Assembly: GCA_019242065.1 (NCBI GenBank)
Contig: JAFAWJ010001181.1
Location: 1-8,345, forward strand
From: Chloroflexota bacterium
GTDB lineage: Bacteria > Chloroflexota > UBA6077 > CF-72
DNA: 8,345 nt
Direction of reading: 5' to 3'
Below are positions 1-6,613 of this stretch, piece after piece; position 1 is the first letter of the stretch; the number at the start of each line of letters is the position of its first letter. Below the pieces are notes generated by a model. That model saw only the letters and a program-made list of their open reading frames with translations, had not been told where the DNA came from and ran no database searches. The position numbers and the translations under genes are program-made.

Positions 1-528
1 GGACGGCAGCACGGTGAGCAGCAGCGGCTGGTGGTCGGCTTCCTGCGCGAACAGCTCTTCGTCATCGCCGTGCCAGTAGTTGACCCACGAGCTCTGTCCC
101 CACTTGCGCTGGTCGATGGGGCGCTGCAGGCGGCGCAAGTCGCCGACGTGGCCCTCGGCATCCGCGCGCTCGAACGCCATCAACCAGACGCAGCGCATGC
201 CTGGGTAGACCTCGCAGCTGCCATCCACGCCGACGCCACCGCACGGCCCGTTGCGCAATTGCTTCGGACAGGTCATCGGGCACGCGTAGGCGGTCACCGG
301 CAGGGCGCACTGGCCGCACATGCGACAGCCGAAGATGCGACGCTTAACCTGGCGCTCCACGAACGTGAAGGCCTGGTACAGCGGCTTCGTGTTGAGCAGG
401 AACACGGACGCGGCGTACCACAGCGGATTGCGTCGGTCGAGAACGCGGTGCATCGCGTTCATGGAGGGGGCGCTGGCGCGGGGTGGGAAGGGGCGGGGCA
501 GGTCTGTCGAGGAGCGCGTGCCGGGCAT
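1..528 (-). CDS. MTHFR C-terminal-domain (MetV-like) protein, 5' part only
   Basis: The minus-strand frame is open from an ATG at 528 to the window edge (176 codons), so the C-terminus is missing. The core is rich in cysteine: C68-x2-C71-x2-C74, C83, C87, C96, C105 and C113. It includes the stretches CRMCGQC, CPMTCP and NGPCGG, followed by a C-x-W segment. This pattern is typical of the 'MTHFR C-terminal' family (MetV), which partners MetF-type methylenetetrahydrofolate reductases in acetogens and other bacteria and is thought to bind metal or Fe-S. The start at 528 is chosen because AAAGGA lies 5 nt upstream and an in-frame stop lies at 538-540. An internal ATG at 462 lacks a Shine-Dalgarno sequence; the 22 residues between the two starts are Pro/Ser-rich and probably disordered. 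The gene is divergent from the methyltransferase/reductase gene at 764, which fits a shared C1-folate role. Family assignment is confident; metal content and partner are inferred. Confidence 0.85.
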   Translation of the reverse strand, partial: MPGTRSSTDLPRPFPPRASAPSMNAMHRVLDRRNPLWYAASVFLLNTKPLYQAFTFVERQVKRRIFGCRMCGQCALPVTAYACPMTCPKQLRNGPCGGVGVDGSCEVYPGMRCVWLMAFERADAEGHVGDLRRLQRPIDQRKWGQSSWVNYWHGDDEELFAQEADHQPLLLTVLPS

Positions 529-533
529 GACAA

Positions 534-539
534 TCCTTT
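534..539 (-). promoter_or_regulatory. Ribosome binding site deciding the start of the MetV-like gene
   Basis: On the minus strand AAAGGA ends 5 nt before the ATG at 528. It overlaps the in-frame stop TAA (538-540). No comparable purine-rich site precedes the alternative ATG at 462, so this site favours the longer protein. Confidence 0.6.
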
Positions 540-540
540 A

Positions 541-580
541 GCGTGCCACTCGGAGCGGTCGTGGCGCATCCTGTGGGGCA
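541..580 (+). repeat. Possible dispersed intergenic element (CACTCGGAGCG...GCGCATCCTGTGG)
   Basis: Read in one frame this stretch gives CHSERSWRIL. This resembles the spurious 'CHSERS...' peptides that arise from a common dispersed intergenic repeat of the form TGTCATTCTGAGCG...GAATC in many environmental bacterial genomes. The resemblance is from memory and the copy here is GC-shifted, so it may be chance. There is only one copy in the window. Confidence 0.3.
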
Positions 581-617
581 CACAAACTTTCGCACACGTG
601 TTTGTGTGGGTGCCACA
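572..617. repeat. GT-rich imperfect hairpin
   Basis: CACACAAAC (579-587) is the exact reverse complement of GTTTGTGTG (600-608), with a 12-nt loop. After an internal bulge the flanks TGTGG (572-576) and CCACA (613-617) can also pair. It lies between two divergent genes, so a terminator role is unlikely. No T-run follows on either strand. Confidence 0.6.
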
Positions 618-622
618 AAGAG

Positions 623-662
623 AACTCAGAAGTCAGAAGTCAGAAGTCAGAAGTCAGAAGTC
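623..662 (+). repeat. Tandem heptamer array AACTCAG/AAGTCAG
   Basis: One AACTCAG unit (623-629) is followed by four perfect AAGTCAG units (630-657) and a partial AAGTC (658-662). The period is exactly 7 bp. Such arrays can vary in copy number by slippage. No coding frame here belongs to a credible gene. Confidence 0.9.
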
Positions 663-678
663 TCAGGCGTGATTAAGG

Positions 679-706
679 CTGAGTTCTGAAGTCTGAGTTC
701 TGAGTT
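679..706 (-). repeat. Second heptamer array, opposite orientation
   Basis: On the plus strand four 7-bp units are abutted: CTGAGTT, CTGAAGT, CTGAGTT, CTGAGTT. Three of them are the reverse complement of AACTCAG, the first unit of the array at 623. The two arrays therefore converge, separated by 16 bp (663-678). Confidence 0.85.
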
Positions 707-748
707 CTTCTTGTGGGAACCCCACGGGAACGGCCCCCGCGCGTGTGT

Positions 749-754
749 TAGGAT
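749..754 (+). promoter_or_regulatory. Candidate -10 box (TAGGAT) before the methyltransferase/reductase gene
   Basis: TAGGAT lies 9 nt before the ATG at 764, which would give a very short leader or none. There is no proper Shine-Dalgarno site: AGGA at 750-753 is 10 nt from the ATG, longer than usual. The -35 side is poor; GGGAAC occurs twice, at 715-720 and 726-731, and the second copy is about 17 bp upstream of the box. This is a weak prediction. Confidence 0.3.
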
Positions 755-763
755 GCCGCCACC

Positions 764-2656
764 ATGCGCACCGCTCGACCGCGGGTTCAGGGCTCGGACG
801 TCGCCAGCCGGCTGGCCTCCCAGGTCCTGGTGTGCGACGGGGCGATGGGCACCATGCTGCACGCCGGCGGCGTCTCGCTGGACCGCTCCTTGCCCGAGCT
901 GAACCTGTCGCACCCCGAGCTGGTCCGCTCCATCCATCGCGCCTATATCGAGGCGGGCGCCGAGATCATCGAGACCAATACGTTCGGCGCCAGCCGCCTG
1001 CGCCTGGCGCGCTATGGCATGGCCGATCAGGCCGTCGAGCTGAATCGCGAGGGCGCCCGCCTGGCGCGCGACGCCCGCGACGAGGCGTCTCGCGCCGGAT
1101 TACTGGTGGCCGGCTCGATCAGTCCGGTCACGCCCGCCGGTCTCGGGCGCCGCCTCGCCGCCCGCGAGCTGCGCGACGCCTTCCGCGAACAGATCGACGC
1201 GCTGTACGACGGCGGCGTCGACCTGCTGCTGTTCGAGACCTTTGGCAGTCTGGCGGAGCTGGCCGAGGCTATCGGCGTCGCCCAGGCGCTGGGCAACCTG
1301 CCGATCGTGGCGCAGATGACTTTCGTCGAGGACGGTCGCAGCCTGGGCGGCGACAGCCCCGAAGACGTCGCCACCGTGCTGACGAGCCTGGGCGTTGCCG
1401 CGCTGGGCGCCAACTGCACCCTCGGGCCGCAGGGATTGCTGGACGTGCTGGCCGAGCTCGCGCGCTGGACGTCGCTGCCGCTCACCGCCCAGCCGAACGC
1501 CGGTCCACCGACGCTGGCCGACGGCCGCTTCCAGTACACCTCCTCCGATCCGGCGTATTTCGGTCGGCAGGCGCGCCGCTTCGTGGAGCTGGGCGCGACC
1601 CTGGTCGGCGGCTGCTGCGGTACGACGCCCGCCCACATCGAGGCCGTCGCCACGGCGGTCAGCGGGCTGCGGCGAGCCCCGTCACCCCGTCCGGTCGTCG
1701 GCGTTCGACCGCACGCCACCGAGTCGCCCCAGCAGAAGCTGCTCGACGCGGAGCGGACGCAGTCCAGCACACTGCTCGAGACGGCCGCTCAGGGAAAGCT
1801 GGTGGTTGCCTGCGAGCTGCCGCCGCCGCTCGGCGCGGACGCACTGCGCGCCGTACGCGACGCGGAACTCCTCGCGGCCGCGGGTTGCCAGGCCGTCATC
1901 GTGGGTCCGGTTGAGAGCACGCGCGTGCAGGCCAGTCCGGCAAGCATCGCGCTGCTGGTGCAACAACGCGTGCCCGGGCTGGAGGTGATCCTGACCGCGA
2001 CGACCTGGGAAAAGAGCCTGATGGTGCTCCAGGCGGACCTGCTCGGGACGTACGCATTCGGGATTCGGCACGTGGTGTGCCGAACCGGCACACCACCGCT
2101 GCACGGCGACTATCCCAACGCGGCCGGTGTCTGGGAAGTGGACTCGCTCGGGCTGATCGAGGTCCTGCGCGGTCTCAACGAAGGTCGCGACTACAACGGC
2201 ATTCCCGTCGGTCGGCCGACGGCGTTCGTCATCGGCGCGCGCGTCAATCCAGCGGCGAGCGATTTCGGTCATGAGGTGGCCACCGCGCGCAGCAAGCTCG
2301 CCAGTGGCGCGGACTTCCTCATTACTCCGCCGGTGTACGACCTGGAGGCACTCGAGCGGTTGCTGGACGCCGTCAATCCGCCGGCTGACATACCGGTCTT
2401 GCTGGGACTCATGCCGCTGCAGGATCTACGGTATGCGGAGTACCTGCAGAACGAAGTGCCGGATATGGCCGTACCGAGTGGAGTCCTGGAGCGGATGTAT
2501 GAGGCGGGGGAGAGCGGTCCAGCCGTCGGCCGCGAGGTCGCGGTGGATCTGTTTCGGGCTGCACGCGCGCGCAGGCGGGTCCACGGGGTGGTGCTGTCGT
2601 CCGCGTCGGGACAGGCCAGCGAAATGGCGCAACTGCTGCCCGAGCTGCTTGTCTGA
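764..2656 (+). CDS. Bifunctional homocysteine S-methyltransferase / methylenetetrahydrofolate reductase
   Basis: The 630-residue length and two-domain order match the YitJ-type fusion (about 610 residues). Residues 13-310 form the S-methyltransferase barrel: DGAMGT at 25-30, ETNTFG, and the zinc ligands C218 (ANCT) and C284-C285 (GGCCGT). It would methylate homocysteine to methionine in the cytoplasm. Residues 345-630 form the MetF-like barrel, which normally reduces methylene-THF to methyl-THF with FMN; E351 is kept, and GDYP, the VDS-containing stretch and NEGRDYNG are recognisable. The usual ITGDPP motif reads RTGTPP, so T443 replaces the Asp that contacts flavin/folate in MetF. The usual H-x-T-x-R-D-x-N motif reads T411-A-T-T-W-E-K-S. 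Reductase activity is therefore doubtful. There is no cobalamin-binding domain, so this is not full MetH. Start ATG 764 is the only one that leaves the DGAMGT barrel strand complete. No S-box or cobalamin riboswitch was seen upstream. A MetV-like gene is divergent; a PucR-type gene follows after 7 nt. Confidence 0.9.
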   Translation: MRTARPRVQGSDVASRLASQVLVCDGAMGTMLHAGGVSLDRSLPELNLSHPELVRSIHRAYIEAGAEIIETNTFGASRLRLARYGMADQAVELNREGARLARDARDEASRAGLLVAGSISPVTPAGLGRRLAARELRDAFREQIDALYDGGVDLLLFETFGSLAELAEAIGVAQALGNLPIVAQMTFVEDGRSLGGDSPEDVATVLTSLGVAALGANCTLGPQGLLDVLAELARWTSLPLTAQPNAGPPTLADGRFQYTSSDPAYFGRQARRFVELGATLVGGCCGTTPAHIEAVATAVSGLRRAPSPRPVVGVRPHATESPQQKLLDAERTQSSTLLETAAQGKLVVACELPPPLGADALRAVRDAELLAAAGCQAVIVGPVESTRVQASPASIALLVQQRVPGLEVILTATTWEKSLMVLQADLLGTYAFGIRHVVCRTGTPPLHGDYPNAAGVWEVDSLGLIEVLRGLNEGRDYNGIPVGRPTAFVIGARVNPAASDFGHEVATARSKLASGADFLITPPVYDLEALERLLDAVNPPADIPVLLGLMPLQDLRYAEYLQNEVPDMAVPSGVLERMYEAGESGPAVGREVAVDLFRAARARRRVHGVVLSSASGQASEMAQLLPELLV

Positions 2657-2663
2657 TTCTGAC

Positions 2664-3932
2664 GTGCTCCAGACGGCGATCAGCGCGCTGCAGGCTCAGA
2701 ACGCGGCATTGCGACAACTGGTCAACATTCACGACCGGCTGGGTGCGCTGGTCCTGCAGGGCGCCGACGTCGAATCCGTCACGCGCATGCTGTCGGACCT
2801 TGTCGGTCGACGTGTCCTGTTGCTGGACGCGCTTCTCCAGTTGGTCGCCATGGCACCCGACTCCGAAGAGTTCCGGTGGGCGCCCAGCCAGGGCTACGTA
2901 CAGGCGTTGCTGGCTGCTCTGGCGCGCGAGCGGCGCCCGCTGCGCGTGCCGCCGATGCTGGACTTCGGCGTCGACGCCAGCTGCGTGCTGGCGCCGGTGG
3001 CCGTTGGCGACGCGATTTTCGGCTACCTGGCGATTCTGGCGCCGGCGGAGGAACGCGGCGACGACCTGGACCTGCAGATCGTCCAGCACGCGGCCAACGT
3101 GTACGCGCTGTCCATGCTGCGCGAGCGGATGGCGGCCGAAGTCGCGCGCCAGCTCAAGGACGAGCTGTTCGAAGGTCTGCTGCTGGGTCGGACTCAGGAC
3201 GAGCGAGTCGCACGCGAGCGAGCCATGCGGCTCGGGTACCGGCCGGAGGTGACCTACCGCGTGCTGGTCGTCTCGGCGTCGCTGGGAGCCGCGGACGACG
3301 AGCGACCTGAAACCATTGCACAGCGGCGGCGGCTGCTGGAGAGTCTGGCGGAGCTGTGCCAGCGGCGGTCGACGGAGGCATTCGTGACCGTTCGCGACGA
3401 GGAGCTGGTGGTGCTCGTGCCGGAGGTCGACGACGCACGTGAGCTGGGTCGCTCGGCGGTCCAGCTGGCGGCGTCGTTGGGACCGGACTGGCGGGTCACC
3501 GTCGGCGTGGGCGGGCCGGCGGCCAGTGCGAGTGCCATTGCGCGCTCGTATGCGCAGGCGCGGCGGGCGCTCGAGACGACCGAGCGGTTTGGCAACCAGG
3601 GTGACGTGGTGGTCTTCGAGGACCTGGGCCTGTATCGGTTGTTGTTCCACGTGAGTGACGCCTCGGAGCTACGTGGCTTCATGGACCAGGTGCTCGGCGA
3701 GCTGGTGGAGTATGACCAGCGGCACAATGCTGACCTGGTGCGGACGCTCGCCGCGTTTCTGGATCACAACGGGAACTTGCAGGCGACGGCGCGGGAGCTG
3801 AACCTGCACGTCAACAGCGTGGCGTATCGCATGCAACGTATCCGCGCGATTGCGGGGCTGGATTTCGAGCACAGTGAGGACCGTTTGCTGGCGCAGGTGG
3901 CGCTCAAGATCTTCAATGGGGCACGGACATAA
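2664..3932 (+). CDS. PucR/CdaR-type transcriptional regulator
   Basis: About 422 residues. Residues 1-20 look helical and possibly coiled-coil. Residues 20-150 form a GAF-like sensory region (DLVGRRVLLLD, then APVAVGDAIFGYLAIL). Residues 190-310 form the degenerate GGDEF-like CdaR domain (VTVGVGG at 279, then SYAQARRALE). Residues 356-414 form the PucR C-terminal helix-turn-helix (FLDHNGNLQATARELNLHVN, then YRMQRI). Family members respond to small metabolites and usually control neighbouring catabolic genes; the ligand here is unknown. The start is uncertain: GTG 2664 is chosen because it lies 7 nt past the upstream stop and gives a normal N-terminus. TTG 2649 is an overlapping alternative, and neither has a clear Shine-Dalgarno site. 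The frame is open upstream to 2271, but that part is antiparallel noise within the previous gene. Translational coupling to the methyltransferase/reductase gene is likely. Downstream oxidative genes are plausible targets. Confidence 0.88.
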   Translation: MLQTAISALQAQNAALRQLVNIHDRLGALVLQGADVESVTRMLSDLVGRRVLLLDALLQLVAMAPDSEEFRWAPSQGYVQALLAALARERRPLRVPPMLDFGVDASCVLAPVAVGDAIFGYLAILAPAEERGDDLDLQIVQHAANVYALSMLRERMAAEVARQLKDELFEGLLLGRTQDERVARERAMRLGYRPEVTYRVLVVSASLGAADDERPETIAQRRRLLESLAELCQRRSTEAFVTVRDEELVVLVPEVDDARELGRSAVQLAASLGPDWRVTVGVGGPAASASAIARSYAQARRALETTERFGNQGDVVVFEDLGLYRLLFHVSDASELRGFMDQVLGELVEYDQRHNADLVRTLAAFLDHNGNLQATARELNLHVNSVAYRMQRIRAIAGLDFEHSEDRLLAQVALKIFNGART

Positions 3933-3944
3933 CATGTAGCGGGC

Positions 3945-3950
3945 TAAGGT
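3945..3950 (+). promoter_or_regulatory. TAAGGT before the DUF423 gene: ribosome binding site or leaderless -10 box
   Basis: TAAGGT ends 6 nt before the GTG at 3957. It can be read as a Shine-Dalgarno core (AAGG, 7-nt spacing), or as a TAnnnT -10 box giving a leaderless transcript. Sequence alone does not separate the two. It supports the GTG at 3957 as start. Confidence 0.45.
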
Positions 3951-3956
3951 AACGAC

Positions 3957-4331
3957 GTGGATCGGCTGTTTATCACCATCGGTGCGCTCAGCGGGTTTCT
4001 GGCGGTGGCGCTTGGCGCGTTTGGAGCGCACTCGCTTCGTGATCGGCTGAGTGCGGACATGCTCCAGGTGTTTCAAACTGGTGTGACTTACCAGATGTAC
4101 CACGCCCTGGCGCTGATTGGCGTTGGCATCTTGTTGAGCCGGTTTTCGGTGGATGGCTCGACGTGGCTGACGGCCAGCGGCTGGCTGTTCATCGCGGGTG
4201 CGGTGCTGTTTTCGGGGAGTCTGTACGCGCTATCGCTGAGCAACACGACGTGGCTGGGCGCCATTACGCCAGTGGGCGGGGTGGCCTTCCTGCTGGGCTG
4301 GCTGGCCGTGGCCATCGGCATCTGGCGGTAG
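3957..4331 (+). CDS. DUF423 family integral membrane protein
   Basis: The 124 residues are typical of DUF423 (YgdD-like) proteins, whose function is not established. Four hydrophobic segments are visible at about 5-24, 45-61, 72-93 and 98-121, so it should be an inner-membrane protein. Family signatures present are GAFGAH (21-25 region), YHALAL (48-53), LFSGSLY (84-90) and TPVGG (104-108). Start GTG 3957 is supported by AAGG 7 nt upstream and follows the regulator's stop by 24 nt. It ends 43 nt before the LLM gene at 4375, with no terminator between, so read-through into the oxidative genes is possible. Family is secure; role is unknown. Confidence 0.9.
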   Translation: MDRLFITIGALSGFLAVALGAFGAHSLRDRLSADMLQVFQTGVTYQMYHALALIGVGILLSRFSVDGSTWLTASGWLFIAGAVLFSGSLYALSLSNTTWLGAITPVGGVAFLLGWLAVAIGIWR

Positions 4332-4338
4332 GTATGGT

Positions 4339-4357
4339 GATATCGATCTGCGATATC
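4339..4357. promoter_or_regulatory. Candidate operator: GATATCG-N5-CGATATC
   Basis: A perfect 7-bp inverted repeat with a 5-bp spacer (ATCTG) occupies nearly half of the 43-bp gap before the LLM gene at 4375. The dyad has the size expected for a dimeric repressor or activator, and it is AT-richer than its surroundings. The PucR-type regulator at 2664 is a natural candidate but is not demonstrated. A weak hairpin in RNA is the alternative. Confidence 0.4.
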
Positions 4358-4374
4358 GGGGGTCGCGCGCGAGT

Positions 4375-5583
4375 GTGAAAGTCTTCGTCTTCGATCTACT
4401 GCCCTACGGGGAGAACCTGGAGCATCTCAAGGGCTCCGCCACCGAGCTGCCGTGGCCGCTGGCCAGGGAACACTTCAAACCCGAGGTCGCGGTGCGCACG
4501 TATGCCGAGCACCTCGATGCCTGGGAGGAAATCGACAAGCTCGGGTACGACGGTGTCGGCTTCAACGAGCACCACACCTCGCCGTACGGTCTGATGAATT
4601 CGCCCAACTTGCTGGCGGCTTCGGCGGCCCAGCGGACCCGGCGTCTGAAGCTGCTGATCTACGGCAACTTGCTGCCCATCCACGAGCCGCTCCGACTGGC
4701 CGAAGAGCTGGCGATGCTCGACTGCCTGTCGAACGGTCGGATCATCTCCGGTTTCGCACGCGGCATCCCGCGCGAGCACAACGTCTACAACGTGCCGCTG
4801 GCAGAGTCGCGGGCGCGTTTCGAGGAAGCGTGGGAGATCATCCGCCGCGCGTGGACCGAAGAGGTCTTTTCGTTCCAGGGTCAGTTCTGGACGTATCACG
4901 ACGTAGCGATCTGGCCGCGACCGGTCCAGCAGCCGCATCCGCCGGTCTGGGTACCGGTGACGGCCAGCAAGGAGACGATCGAGTGGGCGGGCAAGCACGA
5001 CGTGCCGATCACGCCGGGCTTGACCGCGCATCGTGGCGTACGCGAGGACGTCATCCGGTACTACGCCCGCCAACTGGAGGAGCACGGCCACCACATCACC
5101 CCCGGCCACCTGGTGATCAGCGCGGAGGTGTACGTCGCCGACAGCAAAGCGCAGGCGGTCGACGAGGCCGGACCGTACGCGCTGTACTTCAATCGCACGC
5201 TGTTCAGCCACGGCAACATTACCGAACGCAACCTGCAGGCGGAGGCTGGCTACGTCAGCAACGTGTCGCACGACTATTTGCGACCGGAGCACATTCCGTT
5301 CATCTCCGGCAGCCGCGAGCGCTACCGGAGTATGACGATGGACGGTATCCGCCAGCAGGCGGACAACATGCCGTGGGGCACGGCGGACGAGATCGTCGAG
5401 TACATCATCGGTGCTGCCGATCATGCTGGTGCCAACCAGGTGACCGTCAGTCTGAATCGGGGCGCCATGCCGCACGAGATGTTCATGCACCAGATTCGTC
5501 GCTTCGCGAGTGAAGTGTTGCCGCGATTGCAAGCGCACGAGGTGACGCGTGTCCCGTTGGTCGAATCTGCCAGGGTTGCCTGA
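4375..5583 (+). CDS. LLM class flavin-dependent oxidoreductase (luciferase-like monooxygenase), long type
   Basis: The 402 residues form a bacterial luciferase-like TIM barrel. Evidence is the N-terminal strand MKVFVFDLLPYG, the motif GFNEHHTSPYG (E65-H66-H67, typical of LuxA-like members), an SPNLL/LLIYGNLLP strand pair, the P-L-R-L-AEELAMLD helix, and GRIISGFARG (121-130). The PVWVP strand, ADEIVEYI and the basic C-terminal helix IRRFASEVLP complete the fold. Such cytosolic enzymes use reduced FMN (or F420) to oxidise small organic compounds. The substrate cannot be assigned; the HH pair suggests an FMNH2-dependent monooxygenase rather than an F420 reductase. Start GTG 4375 is the only one that preserves the first strand; its Shine-Dalgarno site is weak (GGGGG, 12 nt away). 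It leads a probable three-gene operon, 36 nt before the second LLM gene. The start is less certain than the family. Confidence 0.9.
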   Translation: MKVFVFDLLPYGENLEHLKGSATELPWPLAREHFKPEVAVRTYAEHLDAWEEIDKLGYDGVGFNEHHTSPYGLMNSPNLLAASAAQRTRRLKLLIYGNLLPIHEPLRLAEELAMLDCLSNGRIISGFARGIPREHNVYNVPLAESRARFEEAWEIIRRAWTEEVFSFQGQFWTYHDVAIWPRPVQQPHPPVWVPVTASKETIEWAGKHDVPITPGLTAHRGVREDVIRYYARQLEEHGHHITPGHLVISAEVYVADSKAQAVDEAGPYALYFNRTLFSHGNITERNLQAEAGYVSNVSHDYLRPEHIPFISGSRERYRSMTMDGIRQQADNMPWGTADEIVEYIIGAADHAGANQVTVSLNRGAMPHEMFMHQIRRFASEVLPRLQAHEVTRVPLVESARVA

Positions 5584-5607
5584 GCGGCTGAGAGTGCCAT
5601 ACGAACC

Positions 5608-5613
5608 GGGAGA
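5608..5613 (+). promoter_or_regulatory. Ribosome binding site (GGGAGA) choosing ATG 5620
   Basis: GGGAGA, with the core GGAG at 5609-5612, sits 7 nt before the ATG at 5620. Two in-frame GTG codons at 5614 and 5617 are too close to it or overlap it, so ATG 5620 is the preferred start. Confidence 0.65.
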
Positions 5614-5619
5614 GTGGTG

Positions 5620-6591
5620 ATGCGTTACGGACTGACGTTGCCGAATCGGGGTGTGCTGTTCGGCGTGACCACGCCAGACGAGATGCTGCAGATGGCGGAG
5701 ATCGCCGATGCCTCCGATGTGTTCCAGTCGGTGTGGGTTGGCGATTCGCTGCTCGGCAAACCCCGCATGGAGTCCCTGACGCTGCTGTCGGGCGTCGCCG
5801 CGCGCACCCGGCGCGTACGTCTCGGACCAGCGTGCATGGCCAGCTTCCCACTCCGCGATCCGGTGCTGCTCGCGTACCAGTGGGCCAGCCTGGATCTGCT
5901 GGCCGCCGGTCGCACGGTGCTGGTGGTGTGCACTGGCATCGTCCCCCAGGAAGGTGGCCGGATCGAGGGCGAGCTGTACGGACTGCAAGCGCGCGATCGG
6001 GTCCAGCGCATGCTCGAGTGGATCGAGCTCGTCAAGCTGCTATGGACCCAGGACAACGTGACCTATACGGGCAAACATTATCGATGTGAAGGCATCAGCG
6101 TCGATCCCAAACCGGCGGCGCGGCCGCGTCCACCGATCTGGATTGCCAATAATCCGCCGCCCGGCAATCAGGAGACGATCCGCCGCACGCTGCGCCGCGT
6201 TGTCACGCATGCCGACGGCTGGGAGACCTCGCTCCACGACGCGGCGGACGTCGGCTGGCGCATGCAGGAGCTGAAGCGACTGGCCGTCGAAGCTGGGCGC
6301 GACCCGGCTTCGATCGAAACCCATCTGTATCACAACATCAACGTCAACGAAGACCGCCAGGCGGCGATCGACGAGTCCAAACGCTTTCTCGACGCCTACT
6401 ACACCATGGACTATCCGCGCGACTTCGTCGCTGGGTGGACGGCTACGGGTTCACCCGACGAATGCGTCGAGCACCTGCGCGTCTACAAGGAGATGGGCTT
6501 CGACGAAGTCACGCTGCGCATGACGGGCTGGGACCAGTTCGGTCAGCTCGAGCGCGTGCGGCGTGAGGTGCTGCCGCGGCTCATGGACTGA
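5620..6591 (+). CDS. LLM class flavin-dependent oxidoreductase, short (F420/FMN) type
   Basis: 323 residues from ATG 5620; the upstream GTG codons at 5614 and 5617 are rejected on ribosome-site spacing. Luciferase-like fold features are MRYGLTLPNRG (1-11), VWVGDSL (38-44), a TLLSGVAARTRRVRLG segment (54-69), FPLRDPVLLA (76-85), LDLLAAGR (91-98), WTQDNVTYTGKHY and the P-P-I-W-I strand. The C-terminal TGSPDECVEHLRVYKEMG resembles the closing helix region of F420-dependent LLM reductases and dehydrogenases. It differs clearly from the enzyme at 4375 in length and motifs (no EHH), so it is not a tandem duplicate. Cofactor (FMN or F420) and substrate are not resolved. It lies between an LLM monooxygenase and a Rieske oxygenase, which fits consecutive oxidation steps or different substrates of one pathway. 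Confidence 0.88.
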   Translation: MRYGLTLPNRGVLFGVTTPDEMLQMAEIADASDVFQSVWVGDSLLGKPRMESLTLLSGVAARTRRVRLGPACMASFPLRDPVLLAYQWASLDLLAAGRTVLVVCTGIVPQEGGRIEGELYGLQARDRVQRMLEWIELVKLLWTQDNVTYTGKHYRCEGISVDPKPAARPRPPIWIANNPPPGNQETIRRTLRRVVTHADGWETSLHDAADVGWRMQELKRLAVEAGRDPASIETHLYHNINVNEDRQAAIDESKRFLDAYYTMDYPRDFVAGWTATGSPDECVEHLRVYKEMGFDEVTLRMTGWDQFGQLERVRREVLPRLMD

Positions 6592-6601
6592 GACCGTCGC
6601 C

Positions 6602-6607
6602 TACAAT
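6602..6607 (+). promoter_or_regulatory. Candidate leaderless -10 box (TACAAT) before the Rieske gene
   Basis: TACAAT ends 6 nt before the ATG at 6614 and no Shine-Dalgarno site is visible in the 22-nt gap. This spacing matches leaderless promoters known in Deinococcus-Thermus and Actinobacteria. It would give the Rieske gene its own start within the operon. No convincing -35 hexamer is visible. Confidence 0.4.
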
Positions 6608-6613
6608 CAAAGT

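Larger units (their letters stand above)
613..716. repeat. 104-bp imperfect inverted repeat enclosing heptamer arrays
   Basis: The left end 613-629 (CCACAAAGAGAACTCAG) and right end 700-716 (CTGAGTTCTTCTTGTGG) are inverted copies matching at 15 of 17 positions; the only difference is a CT/TC swap. The ends enclose two arrays of 7-bp units pointing toward each other. The architecture resembles a small non-autonomous intergenic element such as a MITE. No flanking target duplication is evident, so mobility is only a suggestion. Confidence 0.55.

Noticed and set aside
31..672. A 213-codon plus-strand open frame
   Set aside because: It is antisense to the MetV-like gene, whose cysteine motifs are unmistakable, and its 3' part translates repeats (the AAGTCAG array gives a QKSEVRSQKS-like tail).
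2271..2663. Upstream extension of the PucR-type frame
   Set aside because: It overlaps the methyltransferase/reductase gene out of frame and is rich in Arg/Cys/Ser/Trp with no domain. The family N-terminus starts near 2664.
5581..5619. TPP riboswitch-like words (GGCTGAGA and GAACC) between the LLM genes
   Set aside because: The 36-nt gap is far too short for the aptamer, and the CTGATC and other conserved segments are missing.
4396..5988. A 530-codon minus-strand open frame
   Set aside because: It is antisense to both LLM genes, has atypical His/Arg/Gln-rich composition and no recognisable domain; such frames are common in high-GC DNA.
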